From Morinoia aosen (Eukaryota; Arthropoda; Malacostraca; Amphipoda; Talitridae): 64,000 nucleotides of DNA. Shown one piece after another: positions 21,111 to 31,968 of the stretch; within the stretch, counting starts at the first letter, position 1, and each line of letters starts with the position of its first letter. Location: positions 35,628,964 to 35,692,963 of the forward strand of contig CM059556.1 in the NCBI GenBank assembly GCA_030386875.1, read 5' to 3'. The translations under genes were made by a program, and so were the position numbers. A model generated the notes under the pieces. That model saw only the letters and a list, made by a program, of their open reading frames with translations. It did not search any database and was not told where the DNA came from.

Positions 21111-22254
21111 CTATGAGGCCCTACACCTACATCCCATAAGTTTAGGAGAGATTCTCAGTCGTCTTTTAGGAATTATATTTGTTAAGGACTATATGAAGAA
21201 GATGACTATTTTAGTACCTAGTATTTTTCTCAGGAGCAATTCTTAGTTGCCTCTTTTGCTAATAATATTTATGGAAGAGGATATGAAGATGACCCAAGTA
21301 TTTTTCTCACGAGCGATTCTCAGTCATGTTTCTTGAGAATAAAATGAGATGATGAGGACAAGAAGCAGAGTATCAGAGTAGTTTTTCAGGATATTGAAAG
21401 GAATCTCCTCAATTTTGCATGGCCTGCAAAAGCTAGAAACGAGCACTGTTGAGAGCGATTTCAGGCAAGTAATGGACAAATTTGAAAACTCGCTCTTCGT
21501 TCAAACTTCTTTGCGCCATTCGTTATTGCGGGACAGCCAGACAGTCCAAAGAGAGTGAAATTTTCCCTGTGGAGCTCAATTTTTTTCGGCTTCGCTTCTA
21601 AAAAGTTTAGTTAGAACTATATGAATACCTTCACTGATACGGTGCATGTTAAAATGCTAGCATGAAAGTTGGAAGAGGTCAAACCAGAGAAATGTACGGA
21701 TTCACATTCAACTTCTACACACACATTCATACGCATACACATTAAACTTTTACTGCAGTAACCGTTGGGTCTGACCACGCAGAAGTCAGTGGTTTCATTC
21801 TTACAGAGATGTAAAAACAGTTTTTAAATTTCTTTTTCACAGTATATTCCATAAAACATGGCTTGATTAAATTATACTGAAACTGAAAGCAACCTTTCAT
21901 TGATATTAAATTCAACATTTTCACGTTAAAAATTTCTAAATATAATTCTTAGCTGCCATGTTTTTGAGTTCAATCATGCATTCGAGGGTTGACAAAAATT
22001 TACAAGCAAAACATGGACTCTGTTTAACTGTCAGATCTTTTTATAAGTTTGAACGCTAAAACTAAGAATATGAAAGCTCTCATTAGATTATAATATTACG
22101 GTGCATTCTCCATAGAGATCTTTCAGAATACGAATTGACTGTGCTGTGGTAGAGCTATTCCTTTCAATACAGTAGGGTCGGGAGGGATCTTTAGAACTGG
22201 AATCTCAAAAGGGTAGAGGGGGCTGCATACTCAACCTGTCTATGGTCAACTTAC
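21111..22254. other. Intron after exon 7 copy b; nothing coding seen
   Basis: AT-rich intron. CTCAGTCGTCTTTTAGGAATAATATTT-like sequence is repeated two to three times near 21150-21330. No exon or RNA gene recognised. Confidence 0.55.
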
Positions 22255-22358
22255 ATCAGTGAACTCCATCTCCTCAGCGTCATCAATGGATGCAACAGTA
22301 ATTTTACCCTGGGACACATAGTGATAGTCGTAGATATCGTTGCTGAGAAGACAGATGG
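22255..22358 (-). CDS. Mhc: Mhc alternative exon 7, copy b
   Basis: Acceptor CTTGCGCAG|CC and donor ACTGAT|GTAAGT bound 104 nt, the same length and phases as copy a, 0.5 kb downstream of it. It encodes PICLLSNDIYDYHYVSQGKI then TVASIDDAEEMEFTD. The two copies differ conservatively at about three residues in the nucleotide-entry region, so the isoforms they make may differ only subtly. Codons differ at several silent positions, so the duplication is not very recent. Confidence 0.92.
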
Positions 22359-22699
22359 CTGCGCAAGTAGAAGATAAGAAAAAACCCTGGTTAATGAAAT
22401 GTCTCTACACATCACACATTAGATGAATGACTGAGGTTAGGTATGATGTGTGGAAAAGCGTATTTGTTCCGCTAAAAAGCTGTTTGAAAGAGAACTAGTG
22501 AAGTTAATTAGTATCTACTCGTTAGTGTTTAAAAGTTTTTCACGCTTTTTCAAGGAGATTTATCTCAAACACAGCATGCAAATCTATGAGTTAACGTTTG
22601 TTCTAAAGACCATTTTCGCCCAACTGGAATCAATCAGTAAGCAGGATTTGATAGATCGAATTTCTACTTAGCAATAGAGTGAGGTTAACATAGAAGCTC

Positions 22700-22850
22700 T
22701 TTCGTAAACCATGTAGGTTATTTTCTAAAGACCAGGAGAAAAAACTTCTCCCAAGAAGCTCTCAGCACTTTTTTAAATCATGTAGGTTATTTTCTAAAAA
22801 GCAGATGAAACGACTTCTTCCAAGAAGCGCTCAACACTTTGTAGTTCGTT
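22700..22850. repeat. About 75-bp direct repeat, two copies
   Basis: ATGTAGGTTATTTTCTAAA occurs near 22710 and 22785, each followed by CCAAGAAGC-CTCA-CAC. It lies between the two alternative exon 7 copies. Confidence 0.8.
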
Positions 22851-22890
22851 AATCGGACATCAGATGACCACCGAAATCGATGAGACTTAC

Positions 22891-22994
22891 GTCGGTGAAC
22901 TCCATCTCTTCAGCGTCATCAATGGAGGCAACAGTGACTTTGCCTTGGCTTACAAAGTGGTAGTCGTAGATATCGTTTGAGAGAAAGCAAATTG
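22891..22994 (-). CDS. Mhc: Mhc alternative exon 7, copy a
   Basis: Acceptor GACCAACAG|CA and donor ACCGAC|GTAAGT bound 104 nt (2 nt plus 34 codons). It encodes PICFLSNDIYDYHFVSQGKV then TVASIDDAEEMEFTD. It corresponds to Drosophila exon 7, which forms the rim of the nucleotide entry site and is alternative there with four members. Here I find two. This copy differs from copy b at a few residues (ICF versus ICL, HFV versus HYV, KVT versus KIT). Equal length and phase with copy b make joint inclusion impossible without disrupting the fold, so mutually exclusive use is inferred. Confidence 0.92.
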
Positions 22995-24640
22995 CTGTTG
23001 GTCGTCCATAATGAAAGAGAAAGAGAAAATACCAGTTCAGTCAATGTTGGCCTGTAGTTGCAGACTTCAACCTATCGCCTCATCAGGATGCCATTTTGGG
23101 AGAGCTTTATTATTATTTTTCACTAAAAGGGTTCAGTACTTTGGCACTGAAGACAAGGGGTAAGAAATAATGGGGAAACAGCAACATACTCTCGGTGAGC
23201 TACCGGAGATGTCTTTCAAGGGATAGTGGGAATTTTCAAGATAAATACAATAGGGGAAAAATATTTTAGAGACAAATCGAAGGACATAATGGCCTCTGAC
23301 GGATGTCAAGAGTTGGTAAAATTATATCCTAATTGGGAACACAGATTGATGACAATTATAGTAGTCACCAATGAGGGGGTGTAGAATTGATTTGAAAGTG
23401 ATTTTCTGTCAATAATACAGAAGTTGTACAAAGGGCTCTCGGGCGTTTGTTGTTGAACAATGAACATTTTTCTTGATCAATGTTGATCATTGTTCGATTT
23501 TCATAAATTAGAGAATTTGTAAAGAGTCATACTTCTTGTAGAAGTGTTCAATTTAAGCAGAACGATGATCAACAATGAACAACGAGGGGAACTCATTAAT
23601 TGCAATAAGTTTTGTGGGGGAGAACATTTTATTTGCAACGTACATTACATGGTCATCAAAGGGAGGGTTTATTGGGTCACAAGGGCTCGTATGGATGGAA
23701 GGTGGCATAGTACAATAATTCGATTTTCCGACAATAATTCGATTCTCTAAGCACCGTATCAGGTGTTTTGAAGGGAACAGCAAGAGAAACAGGTAAAACA
23801 TCGGTAAATTGGTTAGTCACAGGCCCATTGCTGGCCTATGTACGATGATAATGTGGTTGAAAATAGGGAGACACAAGTTCAGTTTCTTCTATCAAGAGAA
23901 AACGTAGAGTGCAAGTACTGAAATTGTGAGTGTAAGGATGGAACATGATTTGAAAGTACGGGTCAATAAAATTAATTAGCAAAAGTACAGTTCAAAAATG
24001 AGTGCTCTACGCAATTTGAGTGTTTTAATATTGAACTATTTGATCACAAGTATCATGTCCAAACGGGTTATGTCGCAATGAGATATTTCATTCTTTGAGA
24101 AGGTGACTAAATAAATTCAATTATATTAGAGAAATTAACTTGATTTCCACACCTATTTTGTAAAGTATTTTATTTCATTAAAAGCTAAAAAGTAATAGAT
24201 TAATATTCATAAAGTTGTTCTGTTATTGAAAACCACAAATATTTTGGATTTATCTAATGTTTTATTATTCAACTTGAAAGTTAATTTTCATAAAAATATT
24301 GAACCATTTACGATGGATTACAATTAATGAGAAACCCATCCCAAAACTTAGCAAGTTTTATGAAATCCTTTCTAAACTTATTCAAAGATATTCCATATTT
24401 TATTTAAACAAATTTTTAAGCTGTAGTAATTGATATACAGCAAAAGATGAATACGATTAAACATTTTATGTGAATTATTATTCTTTCTTTTGAAGTAGTA
24501 AATTATATAGAAACCAAGAATGATTGAGTTTTGCAGTATGCTCACTGGAACTCATTCGATAAAGCCCAGTATATTTTTTTAAAGTAACTATTCATTATGG
24601 ATAAATCCATTACGCTCGAGTTCCGAGATTTCTAAAAATG
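22995..24640. other. Intron between the switch I exon and exon 7 copy a; nothing coding seen
   Basis: Strongly AT-rich, especially 24050-24600. I searched for further exon 7 copies on the minus strand and found none. Short palindromic words TGAACAATGA / TCATTGTTCA occur near 23455-23495 and 23565-23580. Confidence 0.55.
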
Positions 24641-24780
24641 TGGCGTAGGGGCCTCTATTTTCAACATGCCAACCCTTTTTCTTTTATTTTATATTGGTGG
24701 CTAATATTGAAGCGTAGGAAACTATATTTCCAACATGTCGACCCTTTTACTTTTATTTCTACACTGGTGGTGAACTTCAA
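24640..24780. repeat. About 73-bp direct repeat, two copies
   Basis: GCGTAGGGGCCTCTATTTTC and GCGTAGGAAACTATATTTCC head two units, each followed by CAACATG-C-ACCCTTTT-CTTTTATTT and a TGGTGG word. The array is immediately downstream of the donor at 24815. Confidence 0.82.
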
Positions 24781-24815
24781 GTGTTTGGGTTATGTGAGGA
24801 GTGGGTGATACTTAC

Positions 24816-24978
24816 GCTTGATGGTGGGGACCTTGTCGGACATCATCTGGTAGAAGATGTGGTAGGAGCGCTCAAGGGACTGCTGGGAGATGACACGGGC
24901 CTTCTCGAGCAGGTAGGTCTCAATGTCAGCACCAGACAGCTTGCCGGAGTTACCGAAGTGGATACGGATGAACTTACC
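24816..24978 (-). CDS. Mhc: Mhc exon from switch I to the exon 7 group
   Basis: The acceptor TTGTCTACAG|GGTAAG and donor AAGC|GTAAGT bound 163 nt: 54 codons plus one base. It starts [20 protein letters not shown], continues through [20 protein letters not shown], and ends near SDKVPTIK, all typical of arthropod muscle myosin. The leftover C is completed to a Pro codon by both downstream exon 7 copies (C+CA or C+CC), which confirms the phase. A 1.8-kb intron with no other recognisable exon follows. Confidence 0.95.
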
Positions 24979-25430
24979 CTGTAGACAAACGCAAGTTACA
25001 TAGTAATTTCTAACCGAATCCTACCGATGTGTTATTGTAAATACGGTGCCAAGTTTCATCGAACCAGTGGAATGAACTTCTAACTGAATCCTACCAATAT
25101 GTTGTCGAAAATACGGATACATGTTTCTCCTATTAGAAGAAAACCATTGGAATTAGGGGCAGATATAAATTTTACTTATTTCACGAGAGTAGAGGAAGTT
25201 TTAAACCGAATCTAGCCACTATAGTAAAACTGATAGAACAACAGCAGAAAACATCGATTGAAATCTTTCAAGCGCGTTCAGAGTCCGTTAGGCTTGGACC
25301 TTGTTAAAAAATGCATTACTAGTTTTGTGAAAAATTTTCTAGGATATAATTTTATGGCTTATGGCATCCTTTTTTAAAATTAACCAATAGGTCATCAAAT
25401 TAAAGTAAATGACTAAGTTCGAGTACTCAC

Positions 25431-25520
25431 GAAGCGGGAAGAGTTGTCGTTACGGACGGTCTTGGCGTTACCGAAAGCCTCGAGTACAGGGTTGGTCTGG
25501 ACGATCTGCTCCTCCAAGCT
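25431..25520 (-). CDS. Mhc: Mhc exon ending in switch I
   Basis: The acceptor CCGTTCAG|AGC and donor TTC|GTGAGT bound 90 nt, 30 codons, phase 0 at both ends. It encodes [20 protein letters not shown] followed by [17 protein letters not shown] is the first part of switch I, the nucleotide-sensing loop; the motif is completed by GKF in the next exon. The length and junctions are those expected for the family and nothing is missing. Confidence 0.95.
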
Positions 25521-25897
25521 CTGAACGGAAAAGCAAATTTACGGTTAGCGTGCACAAAGATTAATTTACTCTGTGTCTAACGGATACGGGACTTTTGCAG
25601 GGCTTTAAAAAAAGATGAATGTACTCGATATAATATCACTCGCTACACTTTCGCAGGTACTTTATAAATCTACGTAGTAATCTCACCACTAAGATGATCC
25701 AGAATTGACATTGTGAAGCTACTAAAACTGGGAAAGATGACCGCACTAACTGGTGGACATATTTTCTCTAGGAGATTTCATTCAGGCTATCATGTACAAA
25801 TTTAGTTTAAACAGGGATGATCAATTGAATTGAGAAATCTAGATTATTCATTAAATGTCAGTGAAGAAAATAGTGGAGGAAATCTGCGTATGCTTAC

Positions 25898-26003
25898 CTG
25901 CTTCTGCTCGCCTTGGTCCTTCTTCTTGGGGTTGACAGCGACATTGGCGAAGTACGCAATTACCTTCTTGGTGTTCTCAGTCTTGCCAGCGCCAGACTCA
26001 CCG
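25898..26003 (-). CDS. Mhc: Mhc P-loop and loop 1 exon
   Basis: The acceptor TTTCCTCCACAG|CGGT and donor CAG|GTAAGC bound 106 nt: one base completing Thr, then 35 codons. GESGAGKTENTKK is the Walker A/P-loop that binds ATP phosphates. The exon continues through VIAYFANVAV into the lysine-rich loop 1 (NPKKKDQGEQKQ), a surface loop over the nucleotide pocket that influences ADP release in myosins. It ends phase 0. All P-loop residues are present, so an active ATPase is expected. Confidence 0.96.
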
Positions 26004-26250
26004 CTGTGGAGGAAAGCAACATGAAACGTTCCATCCAGACGATAGAAACAGAGACGAAGAAACGGGGTGAAACCGTGCTCACGAAACATGGTGAGATTGA
26101 GAGTAAAAGGGCTTGAGAAGCCCCAAAAATAAAAAATTATTTGAAAAACCTAAGCACTTATTCGATGACATTATAGCGTTACTGTTATTTCAGAGTACAT
26201 TGATTGTTTGAACGACTGCAAGTTCTACTCGCTTAAAGTGTGATACTTAC

Positions 26251-26278
26251 GTGATAAGCATGGACTGGTTGTCGTGGT
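26251..26278 (-). CDS. Mhc: Mhc 28-nt micro-exon (NHDNQSMLIT)
   Basis: Acceptor CTTCCAAACAG|ACC and donor TCAC|GTAAGT bound a 28-nt exon that supplies the end of an Asn codon, HDNQSMLI, and two bases of a Thr codon. It exactly fills the gap between DMLQ of the preceding exon and GESGAGKT of the next (phase 1 in, phase 0 reached after the P-loop exon). The residues match the conserved stretch just before the P-loop. It is too short to be found by open reading frame length; splice sites and protein continuity carry the call. Confidence 0.93.
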
Positions 26279-26819
26279 CTGTTTGGAAGAGAAAAATAAA
26301 GTCACGATTAGTTACCGAGAAATAATCGAACTCATTCAAAACCAATATTTGATGGCTTCACAGAGGCAAAAGGCGATTCAATCCTAAAAGCCAATCAAGA
26401 GGAGGGGATATCGTCTGAAAACTTGAAGAATAAGATGGTAGAAATAACATCGAGGAATTGGAAACATGCAGAACTAACCGGCTCATACATCAGTCTGATT
26501 TTCTTTGCCTATGTACGATGAAATAAAACTCTACTCTGGTTGTGAGGTAGTTGAAGCTGGTAGGAATACAAATTTTGATACAAGTAATACCATTTAAAGA
26601 TTCTATTTGTCTGATTTTCATAGTGTTTGTACGGTTATTTAGATTGAATATTGTCTGATTTCCATTTTGTTTGTATGAATATTTAAAACTTGGTCCTTCA
26701 TAATTAGAAATGAGCTCCAGTGTGTCAGGTATATACCTCACTCTTGGTAAAAATAGCACGGGCGGTTGGTTAGGTTTCTGCCGAGAGACGTGGGCAGCTG
26801 GCCGAGGGCCAAAAGCTCC

Positions 26820-27040
26820 ATCAACATTATTAGTCTGAACTGAGAGTGTCTTCTTCAAAGTATATGGCTGAGAATGTCTTCTAAATTGATGGAGTAACGG
26901 TGTCTGCAAAAATTACCAGTGTCCGTAAAAACTGCCAATGTTTTCTAAGTATATGGCTAAGAATGTCTTCAAAAATTGACGGAACAACGATGTCTGCAAA
27001 AATTACCAATGTCTTCAAAGTATATGGCTGAGAATGTTCT
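26820..27040. repeat. About 97-bp tandem repeat, two to three copies
   Basis: AAAGTATATGGCTGAGAATG recurs near 26857, 26950 and 27018, with GTGTCTGCAAAAATTACCA following the first two. It is in the intron before the micro-exon. Confidence 0.82.
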
Positions 27041-27325
27041 CAGAAATGAACAGATTCTGCCCTCAATCTAAGAGTTGGAACAAATTTCCACCTGGATTGG
27101 AACAAATGAATTTTCCATCTACGTTACATGCGTGGGAACAACTGTTGATATCACTTCAAGAAATAATCTAAGAAAGATATACCAAATTTCAACCCCTCAC
27201 AGTGAAAGCTCCTCTCTAGACAGTAGACTTGTACACCTTACTGTTTTTTATTAAACTTTTTATTTCTCTTTATTTTATTTTTTATCATATTTCCCCTTAT
27301 TTTTCATAGAGTTATGTAGACTTAC

Positions 27326-27915
27326 TCTGCAACATGTCCATGTAGGCACCATCAGAGATGGCGAAAATGTGGGGAGGGACCTCATTACGGCGCTTGCCAA
27401 TGTAGATCTTGGTGGTACGTGCGGTGTAAATGGGGTAGCGCTTGTAGGGGTTGATGGCGACGCAAAAAAGCCCAGAGTAGGTGTAGATCAGCTTGTTGAT
27501 GTAACGCTGCTTCAAGTTGTACAAGACGGAAGCGTCGTTGAGGTATGTCAGGTTGGACATGTCCTCGCACTTCTCGAATTTGGGAGGGTTCACTTGTCCA
27601 ACCAGGTCCTTCTTGAAGTTCTTGGTCTCGCCACCGGGCACCTGAACGGTCACCAGGTCACCCTTGGTGCCCTGGATCTCGCCCTGGACGAAGCCTTCCT
27701 TCTCATCGGGCACCCAGCAAGCCTTCTTGCCATCGTAAGGCTTGCTGGAGTCGATTCTCTTCTGTTCAAGAGAAACGTACAAGAACTCAGTGGGATCGGG
27801 ATCGGGTCCCGAGCTCTTGAGGCTGATATGGCCAGGCATGTTGGTGGTGTAGTTGCGGTTGGTCGAGAGATTTCAAGTCAGACACACGGTATCGCCAGAA
27901 CAGCCCTGGGCTTTC
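27326..27915 (-). CDS. Mhc: Mhc start-codon exon (5' UTR plus residues 1-171)
   Basis: The acceptor TTTTCTTTTCAG|GAAAG opens the exon at 27915; 76 nt of 5' UTR precede the ATG at 27839-27837 (context ACCACCAAC-ATG). The exon encodes 171 residues and ends phase 1 at A|GTAAGT (27326). It begins MPGHISLKSSGPDPDP and includes KKACWVPDEKEGF and GLFCVAINPYKRYPIY, which match the SH3-like N-terminus and the first motor strands of arthropod muscle myosin. In Drosophila this stretch is split and its second part is the alternative exon 3 pair. Here both are one uninterrupted exon and I see no second copy, so that choice seems absent. Confidence 0.96.
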
Positions 27916-30186
27916 CTGAAAAGAAAAACGCACACGTTAATTGGGAATGAAACTTTTCATTTGCGTTTACAAAATGAACGGTTATTTTTCGTGAAGCAAC
28001 TAACCTAACTTCGTGAATACTAGAGCGACACTTGATTGCGATGCTGCCTCCGGGAGCCGACTAACTCAGGCCTGAAAATAGAGCTGACGCGCACGCTCGC
28101 CCCATCAGACAAGAATACACGGGGTCGAGCTCTTCATGATTCCTTCGTTTTGACGTTATAATGTTAATGCAGGGCTGTCCGAATAAGTAAATAACAGCCT
28201 TCGAGAGCTTAAATTCAGAAGACAGAGAACGAAATACGTGTGCTCTCAAATGAATACGAATACTCCCAAATTGAAATAAAAATCAGAATGATTTTTTACG
28301 ATGTTTTGCTTTCAAAATTTTTTCAAGAGCAGAACCAAGCGAACCATGAGGTTTAAGTGTACTTTGAATTAGATAAAAAAATAAGGTAAAGAAATGCATG
28401 TATATTTGAAGGAATTTGATCAGTCATATATCGAGGCAGAATTGAGAAAAAATTAAATTGGATTCTTTCAAGAACGAGGCACTGTGAAATTGATCCGAGA
28501 TGTCCCATTTTCTTTGAGTGTCCTCAGTGATTTCTCTAAGTACAATCAACAATATATGTAGTAGAAATATTCAGGGTACAAAACTAAGAACTATTTTTAT
28601 TAATTAATGATAAATCGAGGAATTAGCTGAATTAGCTATGAATAACAGTACTTTGGGTGTGGTGCATCACCAACAAACAAGATCGGAGTATTCACAAGCA
28701 TACATGAGTAATAAAATAATCCATACGTACTAGTATGAATGTTATGTGTAGGTAAAGTATTATTTATATTATTGTCAGAACTATAGCGGTCATGAAAAAA
28801 AAAATATTGCACACCAAGGAAGTTTTGAGTTAGCCACTCAAGAATTCGCTTTATCAATGAAAAAAAATAAAAGCAAAAGTTATAAACTTTTATTTGGAGA
28901 ACAAAAGTGCAAGCAAGGGCTCGAATCTATCTCGCCAAATTGTTTTCATTTCTCCATTTAGGAAGTAGAACACTCCACATTCATATATCTTCATTTGAGT
29001 AGCTTGAATGGTAGACATTGTCATGTCCTGGAATCTTTATTCAAGTATTTTGGTATAAGTAGCTTTAAATTGATTTCGTGAATTCTGTTCCTTAGGGAAC
29101 AAATTTTTTCGCAACTGCGGCTCCAAACTTCAACATTTCTTTTTTGAAGTATTATTGCAGCAGTTATTTAGAAATTAAATGTCTCCAGTTGTCATTCCTG
29201 TTATTTTGCTTCAAGTGAATATTAATCCATTTCTGAACTTGCAGTTCAACATTTAGCAATTAATTACTTTTGATAAAAAGGATTGACGAGTGCAGGAACT
29301 ATTTTTATTAGAAGGGGGAATTTGCAATTCAGTTACTTCATTGATGAAAGGATTGACAGGTGCAGGAACTACTCTTTTTTTTTGGAGAAGGAAATTGGGT
29401 TTAGTTACTTCAATGAGGAAGGATGGCTTTTTGCAGCAACAATTTATAAGTGAGGAAAGTTGCACTCATGCGTTAGTAAAAAGTCAATTATATACTTTCG
29501 TGAGAAATGTTAACAACTTGTGAACTCGTGTTGTGTTTTATAACACGTGAAACATTCTAAGTTGAAGTTAAACTTCAGAATTTATCGATGAGGAGTAATT
29601 TTTGTTTGACTTAATTATCAAAAATTAGAGTCGAACTTTTTTTATTATATCTGAATAATTTTCACATGGCGTAAAATCAATTCAAAATAATTTGTTTCGA
29701 GTCCAGCCATAAGAATGGTGGTGAACTGATCGCATGAAATCTTCCACATTTTAAATTCATTCAGAGTAGCAAAGTAATTTATTGCACTCGAACAAAATGA
29801 ATAAGTAGGCGTAATTTTCATCCAAGAAATATTGAGGGCAGGCGTTGGGATGTGATTATTATATCAAATGATACCAACGAGCACGCACACACACACGTAT
29901 GAGGAGTATATTCTGGTTGCACTTGTAGAAGGGCAAGTCGAATTTCAATGGAAATAATCGAAAGCAGCTCGTAAAATTAAATACAAATACGTTTTAAAGT
30001 TCACAGCTCGATGAAGGAGAAATAATTCATCTCCTCTCAAATTAAGTTGATGCAGTACTTCGATTATTTCCAAAGCCATTCGTCCGAGCCAATTTGTTCA
30101 CAGTTTTTTATTCGAACTCCACACAGGCTGAGTTTCACCACAAAATTACTGGTACACTCTGCTCCTACTCGATGTTCTTCACTTAC
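27916..30186. other. Putative first intron of Mhc / upstream region; nothing coding seen
   Basis: AT-rich 2.3 kb. GAGTGCAGGAACTATTTTTATT and a related word recur near 29290 and 29365. If the promoter candidate at 30.2 kb is right this is intron 1, where muscle enhancers often lie in insect Mhc genes; I see no site cluster strong enough to annotate. Confidence 0.45.
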
Positions 30187-30360
30187 AATCGAAAGCTGTT
30201 CTGTCACGAAGAGCGGGCACCCCGGGCTTTTAAACCAATGCAATGCGATCTCCCAAAGTGGAATCCTCTTCCCAAAGGGGCTGTAAAAGCCTTTGTGATT
30301 GGCCGAGGAGACGAGGGTTACGCCTTTCATGCGTGGCTCTGGCCAATGGGAGCTTGACCT
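30187..30360 (-). promoter_or_regulatory. Candidate Mhc core promoter and short non-coding exon 1
   Basis: On the minus strand a TATA-like TTTAAAAG lies at 30234-30227. Inverted CCAAT motifs lie just upstream, near 30235-30239, 30300 and 30345. About 40 bp downstream of the TATA-like box, ATT|GTAAGT (30189-30181) would be a good 5' splice donor. The next credible acceptor on that strand is the one at 27916 that opens the start-codon exon, giving a first intron of about 2.3 kb. A non-coding first exon is the arrangement known in Drosophila Mhc. The predicted exon 1 would be only about 15-20 nt if transcription starts 30 bp after the TATA box, so either the start or the donor may be wrong. This is inference from motifs only. 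Confidence 0.3.
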
Positions 30361-30588
30361 GTACCTAGAGTTCGCTTGGATATCTAGTGTTGTAGCCGAT
30401 GACGTAGTTAGAGCTGCCTTTTTAGGGAGGTCGGGTTCTTTGCGAGCCAAGATTCCTATCGGCTAAAGCTCTCGTCCGAGGGGGTTTTCTTCCTCAGACA
30501 TTTCTTGGCACAAGGGAAGGTGTGTCATGTAGGTCGTCTTACTTCGGCTCCTTCCGACCGCTGCTGACGGCACCGCTGTTATGCACTC

Positions 30589-31968
30589 CTACACACAATA
30601 GGGTTGTTCTACACACAATAGGGTTGTTCTACACACAATAGGGTTGTTCTACACACAATAGGGTTGTTCTACACACAATAGGGTTGTTCTACACACAATA
30701 GGGTTGTTCTACACACAATAGGGTTGTTCTACACACAATAGCCTTGTTCTACACACAATAGCCTTGTTCTACACACAATAGGGTTGTTCTACACACAATA
30801 AGGTTGTTCTACACACAATATGGTTGTTCTACACACAATAGCCTTGTTCTACACACAATAGGGTTGTTCTATACACAATAGGGTTGTTCTGCACACAATA
30901 GTGTTGTTCTATACACAATAGGGTTGTTCTGCACACAATATCGTTGTTCTGCACACAATAGTGTTGTTCTATACACAATAGGGTTGTTCTGCACACAATA
31001 TCGTTGTTCTACTCACAATAGGGTTGTTCTACACACAATAGGGTTGTTCTGCACACAATAGCGTTGTTCTACACACAATAGGGTTGTTCTACACACAATA
31101 TGGTTGTTCTACACACAATAGCCTTGTTCTACACACAATATGGTTGTTCTATACACAATAGGGTTGATCTGCACACAATAGTGTTGTTCTATACACAATA
31201 GGGTTGTTCTGCACACAATAGCGTTGTTCTAAACACAATAGTGCTGTTCTATACACAATAGGGTTGTTCTGCACACAATAGTGTTGTTCTATACACAATA
31301 GGGTTGTTCTGCACACAATAGCGTTGTTCTACTCACAATAGGGTTTTTCTACACACAATAGGGTTGTTCTACACACAATAGGGTTGTTCTGCACACAATA
31401 GCGTTGTTCTACTCACAATAGGGTTTTTCTACACACAACAGGGTTGTTCTGCACACAATAGGGTTGTTCTACACACAATAGTGTTTTTCTACACACAATA
31501 GGGTTGTTCTGCACACAATAGCGTTGTTCTACTCACAATAGGGTTGTTCTACACACAATAGGGTTGTTCTACACACAATAGCGTTGTTCTACTCACAATA
31601 GGGTTGTTCTACTCACAATAGGGTTGTTCTACGCACAATAGCGTTGTTCTACTCACAATAGGGTTGTTCTACACACAATAGGGTTGTTCTACACACAATA
31701 GGGTTGTTGTACACACAATAGGGTTGTTCTGCACACAATAGGGTTGTTCCACACACAATAGTGTTTTTCTATACACAATAGGGTTGTTCTGCACACAATA
31801 GCGTTGTTCTACTCACAATAGGGTTGTTCTACACACAATAGCGTTGTTCTACACACAATAGCGTTGTTCTACTCACAATAGGGTTGTTCTACACACAATA
31901 GCGTTGTTCTACACACCATAAGGTTGTTCTTCACATAATAAGGTTGTTCTTCACATAACAGGGTTGTA
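30589..31968. repeat. 20-bp minisatellite, about 69 units
   Basis: Unit GGGTTGTTCTACACACAATA, tandem without interruption for 1,380 bp. The first ten or so units are identical; later units vary mainly at bases 1-3 (GGG, GCG, GTG, GCC, TGG, TCG) and at the A/G of TACAC/TGCAC, and variant units alternate in blocks of two to three. It lies about 0.35 kb upstream of the candidate Mhc promoter. There are no unique spacers, so it is not a CRISPR array. Confidence 0.98.

Noticed and set aside
23544..24640. Search for third and fourth exon 7 copies as in Drosophila
   Set aside because: No DIYDY or EEMEFTD-like reading was found on the minus strand in this intron.
27369..27950. 193-codon plus-strand open frame opposite the Mhc start exon
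   Set aside because: It is the antisense shadow of the conserved myosin exon at 27326-27839; C-ending codons remove stops on the other strand.
30589..31968. 20-bp array considered as CRISPR or telomeric repeat
   Set aside because: There are no unique spacers, the DNA is eukaryotic, and the unit is not an arthropod telomere motif (TTAGG).
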